Shown here: positions 50,985 to 59,791 of the stretch, in pieces
Position numbering within the stretch: position 1 is the stretch's first letter
How the letters are laid out: every line of letters starts with the position of its first letter
Source: Bythopirellula sp041737835
GTDB lineage: Bacteria > Planctomycetota > Planctomycetia > Pirellulales > Lacipirellulaceae
Length of the DNA: 64,000 bases
Assembly: GCA_041737835.1 (NCBI GenBank)
Contig: JBGSQY010000018.1
Direction: 5' to 3' (one strand)
The notes under the pieces: generated by a model
What the model saw: the letters and a program-made list of their open reading frames with translations, nothing else
What the model was told of the DNA's origin: nothing
Database searches by the model: none
Made by a program: the position numbers and the translations under genes

Positions 50985-53558
50985 ATGTCACTTCGTCGTC
51001 AGATGCAGGTTGAGTCCTTGGAAGATCGCCGGATGCTGGCGACGTTTACGGTCACGAATCTGCTCGATGCTCCTGTGACAGCCGCGGGGCAATTGCCGGG
51101 GAGTCTGCGGCAAGCGATCTTTGATGCGAACGCCTTGGTTGGCACGGATGAGATTGAGTTCGCGGGAGTGTCGGGGAGCATTTCGCTGACCGCTGGCGAA
51201 CTGGTGATTAGCGATGACGTGACGATCGAAGGGCCCGGTAATGCTCTATTAACAATCGACGCCAGCGGCAACGATCCGACACCAGAAACAAACGACGGCG
51301 ATGGGAGTCGTCTCTTCAGGGTTGACGATGGTGATGCTGAAAATGCAATCAACGTGGCAATCAGCGGTCTCACTTTAACGGGAGGTGACGTCGCTGGCGA
51401 CGGGGGAGCGATTTCGAATGTTGAAAGTTTGACCCTCAGCCAAAGCGTCATCACCGGTAATGCGACGGGCGGTTTTCGTAACGAACCGTATGGTAATGAT
51501 GCGTTTGGGTTTTCAGGGGGCGGCATTTGGTCGGATGGAGTTTTAACTGTTGTTGATAGTCAGATTACCACCAACGCTGCCTCGCAAAGTGGGGAGTCCC
51601 TCTATTCCGATAGAAGCCGGGGCGGTGACGGAGGCGGCATTGCTGCTCTGGGGACGCTCACCATTTCAGGTAGTCTGCTGGCGACCAATTCCGCAGGTCA
51701 GGGAGGAGGAGTCAACGGCCGAGGGGGGCATGGCGGAGCAATCTGGTTTGATGGCAGCTCGCTAACAATTACTGATTCGACGATCTCGGGCAATACTTCC
51801 GGAGATGGCGGAGGAACCTTCGGCGGCGAGAGTGGCCATGGGGGAGGCATCTATGCCGAGGGTAGCGTGTCGCTCGATGATGTGTTGCTTCAAGACAATC
51901 AAGTCGGCACGGCAAGTATGCGTTATGCAGGCGGCTCCGGGGGTGGAATGTGGGCGGCCGGAGAAATCGAGATCAGCAATAGCTCGATCAGCGGCAACAG
52001 CGCTGGTGATAGTGCAGCTTCGAGCCCGTATGAGATAGGTGGCAACGGGGGCGACGGTGGCGGGCTCTTTTTGGGAAGCGCTGCCACGATCATCAATTCC
52101 ACAATCGCCGGCAACAACGCGGGTGACGGTGGCCGAACCCAAGGAACGACGTCAGGCCACGGTGGCGCGGGGGGGGGAATTCGTTCCTCGGGCACACTGA
52201 CGATTCTCGCCAGTACGATTAGTGGTAATCGTTCAGGTGAAGGAGGAGGCACCTTTGCTTATGGCAAGGGTGGTCGGGGCGGCGCTGGCGGCGGAATTTT
52301 CGCCGGTGGAAACTTGGTCATGCACGAAAGCTCGGTTGTTGGCAACTCGACCGGCAATGGCAGGGGTGTCAGCTATGGCGCCTCACCTGGCGGCGAAGGG
52401 GGTGGCATCGCCGTGCTCGGTGCCGTGACAATCCATGGTTCGACAATTTCTGGTAATACCACGGGACAGGGAGGCGCTGGTGGTGAAGCGGACGGGGGTG
52501 CGGGCGGAGGGATATGGCTGAGCGGAAGCTCGCCAAAACAAATTACCAACAGCACGGTCTCGGGCAACACGACGGGGCGAGGGGGCGCCGATGGACGACG
52601 GAGCTATGCCGGCAATGGCGGCGATGGAGGCGGCATTTTTATCACAGGCGCCGGAGTTCTCACACTTTCGCACAGCACAATCACGGGAAATACCACGGGT
52701 CTCAACGGCCCCGAGAGCTATGGCTACCTTGGATATGGTGGCGGTTCGCTCGGCAACGGCGGTGGAATTTTTGCTTCGACGGCCGCGGTGAATCTGAACA
52801 ACACGATCGTCGCCCGCAACACGCGAGGCAATACCGATGACGATGACCTCAAGGGGGCCGGATCGTTTGCTCCAACTTACAGCTTGATCGGCGTCGACAC
52901 GGGGGCCACGATCACGCCAGGCACTGGCAATCAAATCGGCACGTCCGGAACACCGGTCGATCCACTCCTCGGCACTCTGGCTGACAATGGCGGACCAACG
53001 TTGACGCATGCACTCCTTCCCGGCAGCCCGGCGATTCATGCCGGTAATCCAGCATTTACTTCGCCGCCGGATTACGATCAACGGGGTACAGGATATGACC
53101 GCGTTGCAAATGGGCGAATCGATATGGGAGCGTTTGAGACACAGGCTTCGGTTTCGTTGCCGGGTGACTTCAACGACGACGGCGCGGTGACGGGGCGTGA
53201 TTTTCTCACCTGGCAGCGTGGAGAATCGCCTGATCCGTTCAGCAGTGATGATCTGGAGACTTGGCAGGAAGAGTATGGTGGCGGGACGTTATCGGCGCTG
53301 ACTGCGATTATTGAAGATGAGGGTGTCGAGGACGATCAGGAAACGTCTGTGTCGTTGATGCTTGGAAATTCTTACGTATCATTCGCTGCACCGCCCGCTG
53401 AAGCGGGCTCGCAGGGCGGATTCGATGAGAATGAATTGTTTGTTGAAAGCGTGGACCTTGCGATTGAGCAGTTGAACACAGTGACGCACTACGGTATGCG
53501 CGAGTTTGGCGATTTTGTTGTTAGGCGGAAAGTGAGCCCGCGATTTGCGGTTCACTGA
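50985..53558 (+). CDS. giant right-handed beta-helix surface protein 3, dockerin-tailed
   Basis: 857 residues, the shortest of the three paralogues, with a single unit: VESLEDRRMLATFTV leader, LPGSLRQAIFDANA block, glycine-rich beta-helix (many GGxGGGIW/F and STISGNTTG repeats), GRIDMGAFE end block, dockerin-like GDFNDDGAVTGRDFLTWQRG near residue 725, and the shared tail. The rungs are more glycine-rich than in genes 1 and 2. Its 3' end runs into a truncated DUF1559 gene on the other strand. Confidence 0.85.
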   Translation: MSLRRQMQVESLEDRRMLATFTVTNLLDAPVTAAGQLPGSLRQAIFDANALVGTDEIEFAGVSGSISLTAGELVISDDVTIEGPGNALLTIDASGNDPTPETNDGDGSRLFRVDDGDAENAINVAISGLTLTGGDVAGDGGAISNVESLTLSQSVITGNATGGFRNEPYGNDAFGFSGGGIWSDGVLTVVDSQITTNAASQSGESLYSDRSRGGDGGGIAALGTLTISGSLLATNSAGQGGGVNGRGGHGGAIWFDGSSLTITDSTISGNTSGDGGGTFGGESGHGGGIYAEGSVSLDDVLLQDNQVGTASMRYAGGSGGGMWAAGEIEISNSSISGNSAGDSAASSPYEIGGNGGDGGGLFLGSAATIINSTIAGNNAGDGGRTQGTTSGHGGAGGGIRSSGTLTILASTISGNRSGEGGGTFAYGKGGRGGAGGGIFAGGNLVMHESSVVGNSTGNGRGVSYGASPGGEGGGIAVLGAVTIHGSTISGNTTGQGGAGGEADGGAGGGIWLSGSSPKQITNSTVSGNTTGRGGADGRRSYAGNGGDGGGIFITGAGVLTLSHSTITGNTTGLNGPESYGYLGYGGGSLGNGGGIFASTAAVNLNNTIVARNTRGNTDDDDLKGAGSFAPTYSLIGVDTGATITPGTGNQIGTSGTPVDPLLGTLADNGGPTLTHALLPGSPAIHAGNPAFTSPPDYDQRGTGYDRVANGRIDMGAFETQASVSLPGDFNDDGAVTGRDFLTWQRGESPDPFSSDDLETWQEEYGGGTLSALTAIIEDEGVEDDQETSVSLMLGNSYVSFAAPPAEAGSQGGFDENELFVESVDLAIEQLNTVTHYGMREFGDFVVRRKVSPRFAVH
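53391..53412 (+). repeat. GCTGAAGC palindromic repeat inside beta-helix gene 3 (copy 4)
   Basis: CCGCCCGCTGAAGCGGGCTC then GC; encodes PPAEAGS in the same linker as copy 3. Confidence 0.6.
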
Positions 53559-53727
53559 GATTCACGCAGGAAGACCGCCGTGTGGCTTCACTGGCCGCTT
53601 GGATCGCGGGGAGCAATAACGCCACGAGCACGCCGATGATGGCGACCACGACCAACAACTCGACAAGCGTGAACCCGCGCGAGGGGCGAATGGTGTTGGT
53701 TGAACGATGGCAGACTTCGAGCGTCAT
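53521..53727 (-). pseudogene. truncated DUF1559 prepilin-type gene fragment
   Basis: About 68 residues from the ATG at 53727. It keeps the prepilin signal RPSRGFTLVELLVVVAIIG...LLPAIQAASEATRRSSCVN, then breaks off: where intact paralogues continue with NLKQ, this one reads LSEPQIAG and stops. The break coincides with the 3' end of beta-helix gene 3 on the opposite strand, so the fragment is probably a remnant from a rearrangement. It might still make a short processed peptide, but the folded domain is gone. Confidence 0.8.
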
Positions 53728-54160
53728 CGCGTGCGGGCTGGCTAGGAAATGAACATGCACGCAGCACGCGCACGATGGCTGGGAATCTAGGCTGAAGTGG
53801 ATTTTACTGGGTTCGCCGTCATACGGCAATTTCTTCGGTAAACCGGCATTAATTCGGACGTTTGTGGTTAACCTCTGAAGCCATACAATCCGAATCTTCT
53901 GACCAGCGTTGAAAAAAGACCCACCCCCAAAATGCCAAGTTTTTGCCTAAAACTTTTGATTGAGTACAATCAATCTCATGTATCGCTTATGCCGTTGAGA
54001 AGGCGTATCTTGCTTGAATCCCATTGATTTCTACCAATGTCCTAGAAACTTCGTTGACAGCTCATTTCATTGGACGATGTGTACCTTCTCGATTCAGCCT
54101 GTCAAGCAATTCTTCGCGACAACTCTCGCATTAAGACTCTGAACTTACGCCAAGAGACCT
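53728..54160. other. 433-bp gap before acyltransferase
   Basis: The first 100 bases are the former promoter side of the DUF1559 remnant; the rest is AT-richer and leads into the acyltransferase. No coding sequence seen. Confidence 0.4.
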
Positions 54161-55375
54161 ATGGAATATCGACCTGAAATAGACGGACTTCGTGCGGTCG
54201 CGGTAACGAGCGTTGTGTTTTTTCACGCTGGGTTTCCCGTTTATGGCGGCTATGTGGGAGTGGATGTTTTTTTTGTTATTTCTGGTTTTCTCATTACAAG
54301 TTTGATTCTAAGGGCGATGGGTAAGGAGAGTTTTTCTCTGACAGACTTTTGGGTCAGACGAATACGGCGAATTTTCCCTGCCTCGCTGTTCATGTTGGGT
54401 ATGGTGCTGGTTGTGGGTGCCGCCATCATGCTTCCGCAGGAGTATAAGGGGCTGGCCAAATCGGCCGTTGCGCAATGCCTTTTTTCCGGCAACATCTTTT
54501 TCTACCGAAATACAGATTACTTTGCGGTTGCGTCTGAATATCTTCCCTTGTTGCACACGTGGTCTTTGGCAGTCGAGGAACAGTTTTATTTTGTTTACCC
54601 CCTGCTATTAATGCTGCTTGCGAGCTTGGGGCCAAGGAAGCTATTCGTGTGCCTGCTAGTACTTGGCATAGGGTCGTTCGCTCTTTGTGTCTTCACCACA
54701 GCCCGCTATCCTGACGCTGCATTTTACCTGTTGCCCTCTCGAGCTTGGGAACTCTTGGCGGGCGGAATACTAGCAACATGGCCCACAAAAATAAAGCTGT
54801 CGTTCACGTCCAAGGAATTGTTCTCTTGGATTGGCATCGGTCTTATCTTCTATTCCGTCTACTTTTTTAATAGCGATACGGTATTTCCAGGCATCAGCGC
54901 GATGGTGCCCGTGTTAGGCACCGTTCTCATCATTCTCGGAAACACCCACGGCTTGACGAGCATCGGTCGCGTGTTGGCTCTTAAGCCCGTCGTATTTGTC
55001 GGTCTGATTTCATACTCATGGTATTTATGGCATTGGCCAATTATGGCATTCATGAGGAACGCCCTTTTTGGCTTCGATCATACCGCTGGCACAATTGCGA
55101 TTGTTGTCAGCTTTATCGCGGCCGTTTTGTCGTGGAAGTTTATCGAAACCCCGTTTAGACATTCTTCACCTGCACAAAAACCGCGGCAGGTGTTCATGGT
55201 GGCGGCTTTGTCATCGTTTCTTCTGTTGCTGAGTACGGGCATCATTATCTATATGAATGGGCTTCCGAATCGATTTTCAGAACCCACGAGACAATTTATT
55301 GCCAGCTCGGACATACCAACCAATTTGCAGACGAATCATGAACGAATAGAAGATTTTTTAAACTTCCACGACTAG
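54161..55375 (+). CDS. acyltransferase 3 family membrane protein, N-terminal part of split gene
   Basis: 404 residues in the 0 frame. OafA/YrhL-type O-acyltransferase: MEYRPEIDGLRAVAV (RxxDxLR motif), then ten or so membrane helices, with VDVFFVISGFLI, HTWSLAVEEQFYFVYPLLL and SYSWYLWHWPI. These proteins acylate surface sugars. The frame stops at 55375, but a -1 frame open from 55342 continues directly into an SGNH domain, the usual C-terminus of this family. A slippery TTTTTTAAAC lies at 55354-55363. GC content is lower than in flanking genes. Confidence 0.85.
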   Translation: MEYRPEIDGLRAVAVTSVVFFHAGFPVYGGYVGVDVFFVISGFLITSLILRAMGKESFSLTDFWVRRIRRIFPASLFMLGMVLVVGAAIMLPQEYKGLAKSAVAQCLFSGNIFFYRNTDYFAVASEYLPLLHTWSLAVEEQFYFVYPLLLMLLASLGPRKLFVCLLVLGIGSFALCVFTTARYPDAAFYLLPSRAWELLAGGILATWPTKIKLSFTSKELFSWIGIGLIFYSVYFFNSDTVFPGISAMVPVLGTVLIILGNTHGLTSIGRVLALKPVVFVGLISYSWYLWHWPIMAFMRNALFGFDHTAGTIAIVVSFIAAVLSWKFIETPFRHSSPAQKPRQVFMVAALSSFLLLLSTGIIIYMNGLPNRFSEPTRQFIASSDIPTNLQTNHERIEDFLNFHD

Positions 55376-56163
55376 GAAAACCTGCTTCGACAAGTACGGA
55401 ACCTGATTTCTTGCTCTGGGGAGATAGTCACGCTTTGTTCGTAGGTCCTGTACTTGAGGATCTCGCAGAGGAGTTCGGAGTATACGGATATATTGCCGCT
55501 CGAAGCGCGACAGCTCCGATTCTGGGAGCTTGGACTGAAGCAACCGAGCCTCACGCCACCCGTTGGAATGAATGCGTCTTAGAATTCATCGAACGCCATA
55601 ACATTAAGAACGTAATACTGGCCGCACGATGGACATCCTATCTTGAACCAAATCGAGACGGCGGAGAACGAAGAGGATTAATCGACTTGGAATCGCCCAT
55701 ACCGTCAGTCGAAAATGCCACTTTGGTTCTGGAGCGGGGACTAAAACGAACTGTTGAAGAGTTGCGGAAGCGCAATGTACGCGTGTGGGTTGCCCAAGAA
55801 GTGCCACTTCAAGATTGCGACGTGCCCCGAGCAGTCGCCGTGCATGCCGAGTGGAAAATAGGCGAGCCAAGAAGTATTTCAGACGTATGGTACGGTGTCA
55901 CTCTTGAACAACATCAGTCCCGTCATCAGCGATTCGATGAACTCCTTGCCAAAATTGACCACATTACTTTGCTCGACTCAACGAGCCATTGTTTTGGATC
56001 AAATCGACGATCGCTGATTGCCGCACAAGGCAATAGCCTCTACAACGATGACGACCATCTTTCGTCAGCCGGGGCAAGATACTTGCTGACGGACACATTT
56101 CGACAATTCTTTGTCGATATCACGTCCAAATCCCAACTCGCCACTGTAGAAACAAGCCGCTGA
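55342..56163 (+). CDS. SGNH C-terminal domain of the split acyltransferase (-1 frame)
   Basis: Open in the -1 frame from 55342; a TTG at 55411 is the only near start and has no ribosome site. It encodes KPASTSTEPDFLLWGDSHALF (GDSH nucleophile block), RNVRVWVAQEVPL and YNDDDHLSSAGARYL (DxxH), a full SGNH hydrolase-like domain. A -1 shift at TTTTTTAAAC would give one protein of about 667 residues, the normal size of the OafA-SGNH family. Alternatives are a real inactivating frameshift or a homopolymer sequencing error. Confidence 0.7.
   Translation, partial: TNRRFFKLPRLGKPASTSTEPDFLLWGDSHALFVGPVLEDLAEEFGVYGYIAARSATAPILGAWTEATEPHATRWNECVLEFIERHNIKNVILAARWTSYLEPNRDGGERRGLIDLESPIPSVENATLVLERGLKRTVEELRKRNVRVWVAQEVPLQDCDVPRAVAVHAEWKIGEPRSISDVWYGVTLEQHQSRHQRFDELLAKIDHITLLDSTSHCFGSNRRSLIAAQGNSLYNDDDHLSSAGARYLLTDTFRQFFVDITSKSQLATVETSR
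55354..55363 (+). promoter_or_regulatory. candidate -1 ribosomal frameshift site
   Basis: TTTTTTAAAC, read in 0 frame as T TTT TTA AAC, contains two X XXY YYZ heptamers (T TTT TTA and T TTA AAC), with the 0-frame stop TAG four codons later. I did not see a strong stimulatory pseudoknot downstream. Confidence 0.45.
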
Positions 56164-56267
56164 GGCAAATTCGCTGGCACCGCTAGCATTGCGTGGCTCT
56201 TGTGATGCCGAGACTCGGTTTCTATACTTCCCGCCCAATCTTCTTTTCCTTCTATGAGGAATCAGCG

Positions 56268-57503
56268 ATGCCGCTTCGCCTCGCACTGTTTGCCATACTA
56301 ATAATTAATAGTTCGTTTGTCGTCGCGCAAGGCTTCGACGTGGGCCCAGCCGGCGCGAGTAGTTGGCAATCGCCGCCGGGTGGGGGAACTCCTTCCGCTT
56401 ACGCGGGAGGCTCGCCTGTAGGAGGCTCGGGTGCTGGTAGTTCGCCGGTGACGCCGACTCCGAATATGCCGCAGGTCACGCATGCGCAGGTCACCAACGG
56501 GAGCGGTGCGCTACCTAGCGATCATGGTCAGGTGTGGCGCGAATATGACATTACGCCTTACACGATGCGAGTGCAAAACACGACCGCACCCGAGCAGGCG
56601 ATCGTCGATTGGATTTTGCGCGAAACGGGCTACGAAGCGTGGCATTCAACGCCTGTCGGTTTGTTGAGCGCCGACAAGAAGACATTGCGGGTGTATCACA
56701 CGCCCGACATGCAAGCCATCGTGGCGGATATTGTCGATCGGTTCGTCAACAATGTGGCTGGGAATCAGGGTTTTGGTCTGCGAGTGGTGACCATCGACAG
56801 TCCGAACTGGCGCACCAAGGCTTTGCCGTTGATGCAATCGGTACCCGTGCAATCTCCGGGGGTGCAAGGTTGGATCATGGCCAAGGAAGACGCGGCCTTG
56901 TTGGTTTCCGAGTTGAAGCGTCGCAGCGATTATCGCGAGCATAATGCGCCGCATCAGTTGGTGCAGAATGGGTCATCGCTGGTTATCTCGACGATGCGAC
57001 CGATCACTTACACGAAGGGCGTCTTTCGCACGCAGCAAACATGGCCGGGGTTCCAGCCCGAGATGGGCCAGTTCGATGAAGGATTCAGCATGGAATTCAG
57101 TCCGTTGCTGTCGCTCGACACGAAGACCGTGGATGCGGTGCTAAAATTAAAACTCACGCAAGTGGAAAAGTTTTATCCTGTGCAAATCGACGTGCCGAGC
57201 CCGGTGGCACAGAATCAACGGACCGAGTGCCAGGTGCCGCAGATGACGATGGTGCAACTGCACGAACGATTCCGCTGGCCGACTGATCAGGTGTTGTTGT
57301 TAAGCATGGGAGTGGTGGCTCAACCGGGCCCCGCGAAGCCGAATATCATCACCGACAACATTCCGATGCTCAAATCGCCGCCGCGGGCGGATGCCTTGCT
57401 GTTTGTGGAAAGCCGTGGCGCGAATTCGGCGCTGGCCGTCGACGCGGCGGCCGCCCCACAAACGGCGTCGCGGCCCAATCAGACCTACCACGGGCGCTAT
57501 TAA
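56268..57503 (+). CDS. secreted protein with secretin-like features
   Basis: 411 residues from the ATG at 56268, which has ATGAGGA 8-14 bases upstream and gives a clear signal peptide (LRLALFAILIINSSFVVAQG). A Gly/Ser/Pro linker follows. Then TLRVYHTPDMQAIVADIVDRF resembles the short N-domain of secretins, and the distal part (SLVISTMRP, FSMEFSPLLSLDTKTVDAVLKLKL, TDQVLLLSMGVV) resembles the beta strands of the secretin C-domain without a complete pore. Function unknown; no other secretion genes are adjacent. Confidence 0.55.
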   Translation: MPLRLALFAILIINSSFVVAQGFDVGPAGASSWQSPPGGGTPSAYAGGSPVGGSGAGSSPVTPTPNMPQVTHAQVTNGSGALPSDHGQVWREYDITPYTMRVQNTTAPEQAIVDWILRETGYEAWHSTPVGLLSADKKTLRVYHTPDMQAIVADIVDRFVNNVAGNQGFGLRVVTIDSPNWRTKALPLMQSVPVQSPGVQGWIMAKEDAALLVSELKRRSDYREHNAPHQLVQNGSSLVISTMRPITYTKGVFRTQQTWPGFQPEMGQFDEGFSMEFSPLLSLDTKTVDAVLKLKLTQVEKFYPVQIDVPSPVAQNQRTECQVPQMTMVQLHERFRWPTDQVLLLSMGVVAQPGPAKPNIITDNIPMLKSPPRADALLFVESRGANSALAVDAAAAPQTASRPNQTYHGRY

Positions 57504-57656
57504 GAAATCGGCCAATTTCAGGATCGCGTTGCGAACCGAGCTACGGCGATTAACGACCGGGGTCGGGACAACCCGGCTCGCGTGGGTAGCCGCGCAACGC
57601 CAAGAGGGATATGCTGGAGTGCTTAAATTCCTGCCTTTTGACCCGTGTGTTCTTCG

Positions 57657-58973
57657 ATGAATTCGTCTGCTTCAAAACGCCGCGTCGTGATCACCGGCCT
57701 GGGCGTGATTAGTCCGCTGGGAAATTCCGTGTCTGCACTGTGGGACGCTCTCAGCGCGGGCCGCAGTGGCGTAACTCCGCTGACCGTCATTCCCCCCCTG
57801 CCCGACTTGGTTCCTTTCGGCGGTGAATGCGCGAGCTTTACTGGCGAGATTGAAGACTTCGGCAAGCTAGATAAAGACCTCAAGAAATCGATTCGGAAGG
57901 CGCTAAAAGTGATGTGCCGCGAAACGATGATGGCCGTGGCTTCGGCGCAACAAGCGATGGTCGATGCCAAGGTCACGAGCGAGGAAGTCTCGCCCGAACG
58001 AAGTGGCATTGTCTATGGCAGCGACTACATGCTGAGCCCGCCCGACGATTTTGCGTCGGCCATGATCAAGTGTGGCGCGAAGAACGGTAAGTTTTCTTAC
58101 GCCGATTGGGGCCAAACGGGCCTGGGGGACATGAGCCCGCTGTGGATGCTCAAGTTCCTGCCCAACATGCCGGCAAGTCATATCGCGATTCTCAACGATT
58201 TACGCGGACCCAACAATTCACTCACGTTGCGTGAAATTTCGAGCATCATGGCGGTGCGCGAAGCGATGCAAACGATCGAACGGGGCCACGCCGATTTGAT
58301 GGTGGCGGGATCCACCGGCACTCGGATTCATTCCTTCAAGACCGTACACGCCACACAAACTGAGCAAATGGCCAACGCCGGTTGCGAACCGAGCCAAGCC
58401 TCGCGGCCATTTGATGCGAACCGGACGGGCATGGTCGTCGGCGAAGGGGCTGGCGCGATTGTTCTGGAAGAATATGAATCGGCCAAAAAGCGCGGTGCCA
58501 CGATCTACGCCGAGCTCGTCGGTTCGGGGAGCAGCGTTGTGACGAATTCTCACTTGCAGGGAAATCGCACCAAAGCATTCGTCAACGTGGCGAAGGCGGC
58601 CATGTCTGAAGCGGGAATCACTCCGGCAGAATGTGGGCACATCAACGCCCATGGCTTGGGAACCAAAGATGGCGATGCGGAAGAAGCCGCCGCAATCACT
58701 GAAGTTTTTGGCGATGCGTCGCAGACGGTGCCGGTAGCCGCGGCCAAAAGTTATTTCGGCAATTTGGGCGCTGGCAGCGGCATTGTGGAGCTCGTGGCCA
58801 GCGTGCTCTCGCTTACGAACGACAAACTGTTTCAAACGCTGAATTTTGAAACGCCCGATCCGGGTTGCCCGCTTAATGTGACCAAAGAAGCCACCTCGCC
58901 CGGCGGCAGCTTCTTGAAGCTGAGCATCACACCGCAGGCACAAGCGACGGCGGTGGTTGTGAAGAAGGTATAG
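57657..58973 (+). CDS. ketosynthase homologue lacking catalytic Cys and one His
   Basis: 438 residues from ATG 57657 (GTG 57645 is possible). Overall FabF/KAS fold: VVITGLGVISPLGNSV, RPFDANRTGMVVGEGAGAIVLEE, INAHGLGTKDGDAEE. Aligned ungapped with the window's own FabF, the catalytic Cys163 becomes Glu193 (GPNNSLTLREISS) and the second His becomes Asn (KSYFGNLGAGSG); the FGFGG tail is also lost. It cannot condense by the normal mechanism. It may be a chain-length-factor-like partner or a decarboxylase-type KS; no KS-alpha partner is adjacent. Confidence 0.8.
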   Translation: MNSSASKRRVVITGLGVISPLGNSVSALWDALSAGRSGVTPLTVIPPLPDLVPFGGECASFTGEIEDFGKLDKDLKKSIRKALKVMCRETMMAVASAQQAMVDAKVTSEEVSPERSGIVYGSDYMLSPPDDFASAMIKCGAKNGKFSYADWGQTGLGDMSPLWMLKFLPNMPASHIAILNDLRGPNNSLTLREISSIMAVREAMQTIERGHADLMVAGSTGTRIHSFKTVHATQTEQMANAGCEPSQASRPFDANRTGMVVGEGAGAIVLEEYESAKKRGATIYAELVGSGSSVVTNSHLQGNRTKAFVNVAKAAMSEAGITPAECGHINAHGLGTKDGDAEEAAAITEVFGDASQTVPVAAAKSYFGNLGAGSGIVELVASVLSLTNDKLFQTLNFETPDPGCPLNVTKEATSPGGSFLKLSITPQAQATAVVVKKV

Positions 58974-58985
58974 CGTCTTTCTGCA

Positions 58986-59059
58986 TAGCCGGGCCGCAAC
59001 GCGGCCCGGGATTGTGGAGTCTTTTGCAAGTCTCCCTGGATCACGTTGCGATCCGGCTA
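58986..59059. repeat. TAGCCGG-family element after ketosynthase homologue
   Basis: TAGCCGG (58986-58992) and CCGGCTA (59053-59059) at the ends, with GGCCGCAACGCGGCC inside and GATCACGTTGCGATCC at the far end. Two half-elements in opposite orientation, starting 13 bases after the stop codon. Confidence 0.7.
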
Positions 59060-59159
59060 CTGAAATAATTTCTTGTAACACCCCTGCGCCCTTCACGCTT
59101 CTTTCTGTACCGAGCGAAACTTTTTCTCGCTCACCCACCCAAGTGCAGGAGAAATCGAA

Positions 59160-59726
59160 ATGAAACGCGCTCTGATCATTTGCCTGGCGATTGTGACCTT
59201 ACTGGCCGTTGAGAGTTCCGCCGAGGCGGGGCGCCGCAAGGATCGCAAGGCTGCCAAAAAGGGTGGCGGCGGGGTGTATGCCGGTGCTTACCAACGAAAG
59301 TCGACGAGCAGCTACCCCGTTGTGGCCGCTAGCCACTACAAACCGGTTATCACTGCGGCCCCCGATTTGACCATCGCCGAAATCGCGACGGTGGGCAACG
59401 TGCTGACCTTCACGGTCAAAAACATCGGGCAAACGGCTTCTCCCGAGACCCGCTTGGAAGTCGCGCTAGGCGAGCCGCAGACCAACCACTTGGAAGCTCA
59501 GAACGTACGCGTCTTGCCGCTGCAGCCGAATCAGTCGGTGCGAATTCGGATCAATTCGGCACCTGTCGAGAATATTCACGCCCAGGCCCTCGTCGACCCC
59601 GACCACTTGGTGGCGGAAGCAAACGAGCAGAATAACGACTTGAATGTGACGCTCGCCAAGAAAAGCATCGCCAGCGAACCGCCAACCCTGGCCGAGGAGC
59701 ACAATTGGTCGCAGACGGGCGGCTGA
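59160..59726 (+). CDS. secreted CARDB-domain protein
   Basis: 188 residues. Signal peptide MKRALIICLAIVTLLAVESSAEAG, a basic stretch RRKDRKAAKKGGGG, then a CARDB-type Ig-like fold (PDLTIAEIATVGNVLTFTVKNIGQTASPETRLEV ... LQPNQSVRIRIN ... DPDHLVAEANEQNNDLNVTL). CARDB domains mediate adhesion or mark exported proteins. A GCAGGAG ribosome site precedes the start. Followed by its own terminator. Confidence 0.85.
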   Translation: MKRALIICLAIVTLLAVESSAEAGRRKDRKAAKKGGGGVYAGAYQRKSTSSYPVVAASHYKPVITAAPDLTIAEIATVGNVLTFTVKNIGQTASPETRLEVALGEPQTNHLEAQNVRVLPLQPNQSVRIRINSAPVENIHAQALVDPDHLVAEANEQNNDLNVTLAKKSIASEPPTLAEEHNWSQTGG

Positions 59727-59755
59727 AATCCCACCGATAGAATCAGCTCTTCGGG

Positions 59756-59791
59756 GCACCGACACTCGGATGAGTGGGCGGTGCTGTTTTT
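59756..59791 (+). terminator. intrinsic terminator after CARDB gene
   Basis: GCACCG (59756-59761) with CGGTGC (59779-59784), inner ACTC/GAGT pairing, then TGTTTTT through 59791. Confidence 0.75.

Noticed and set aside
54161..56163. Two independent genes, acyltransferase and SGNH protein
   Set aside because: The second frame has no proper start, is open back through the first gene's end, and the two parts together match one known architecture.
58218..59138. A 306-codon open frame antisense to the ketosynthase homologue
   Set aside because: Starts in the upstream region of the CARDB gene and mirrors the ketosynthase; no recognisable protein.
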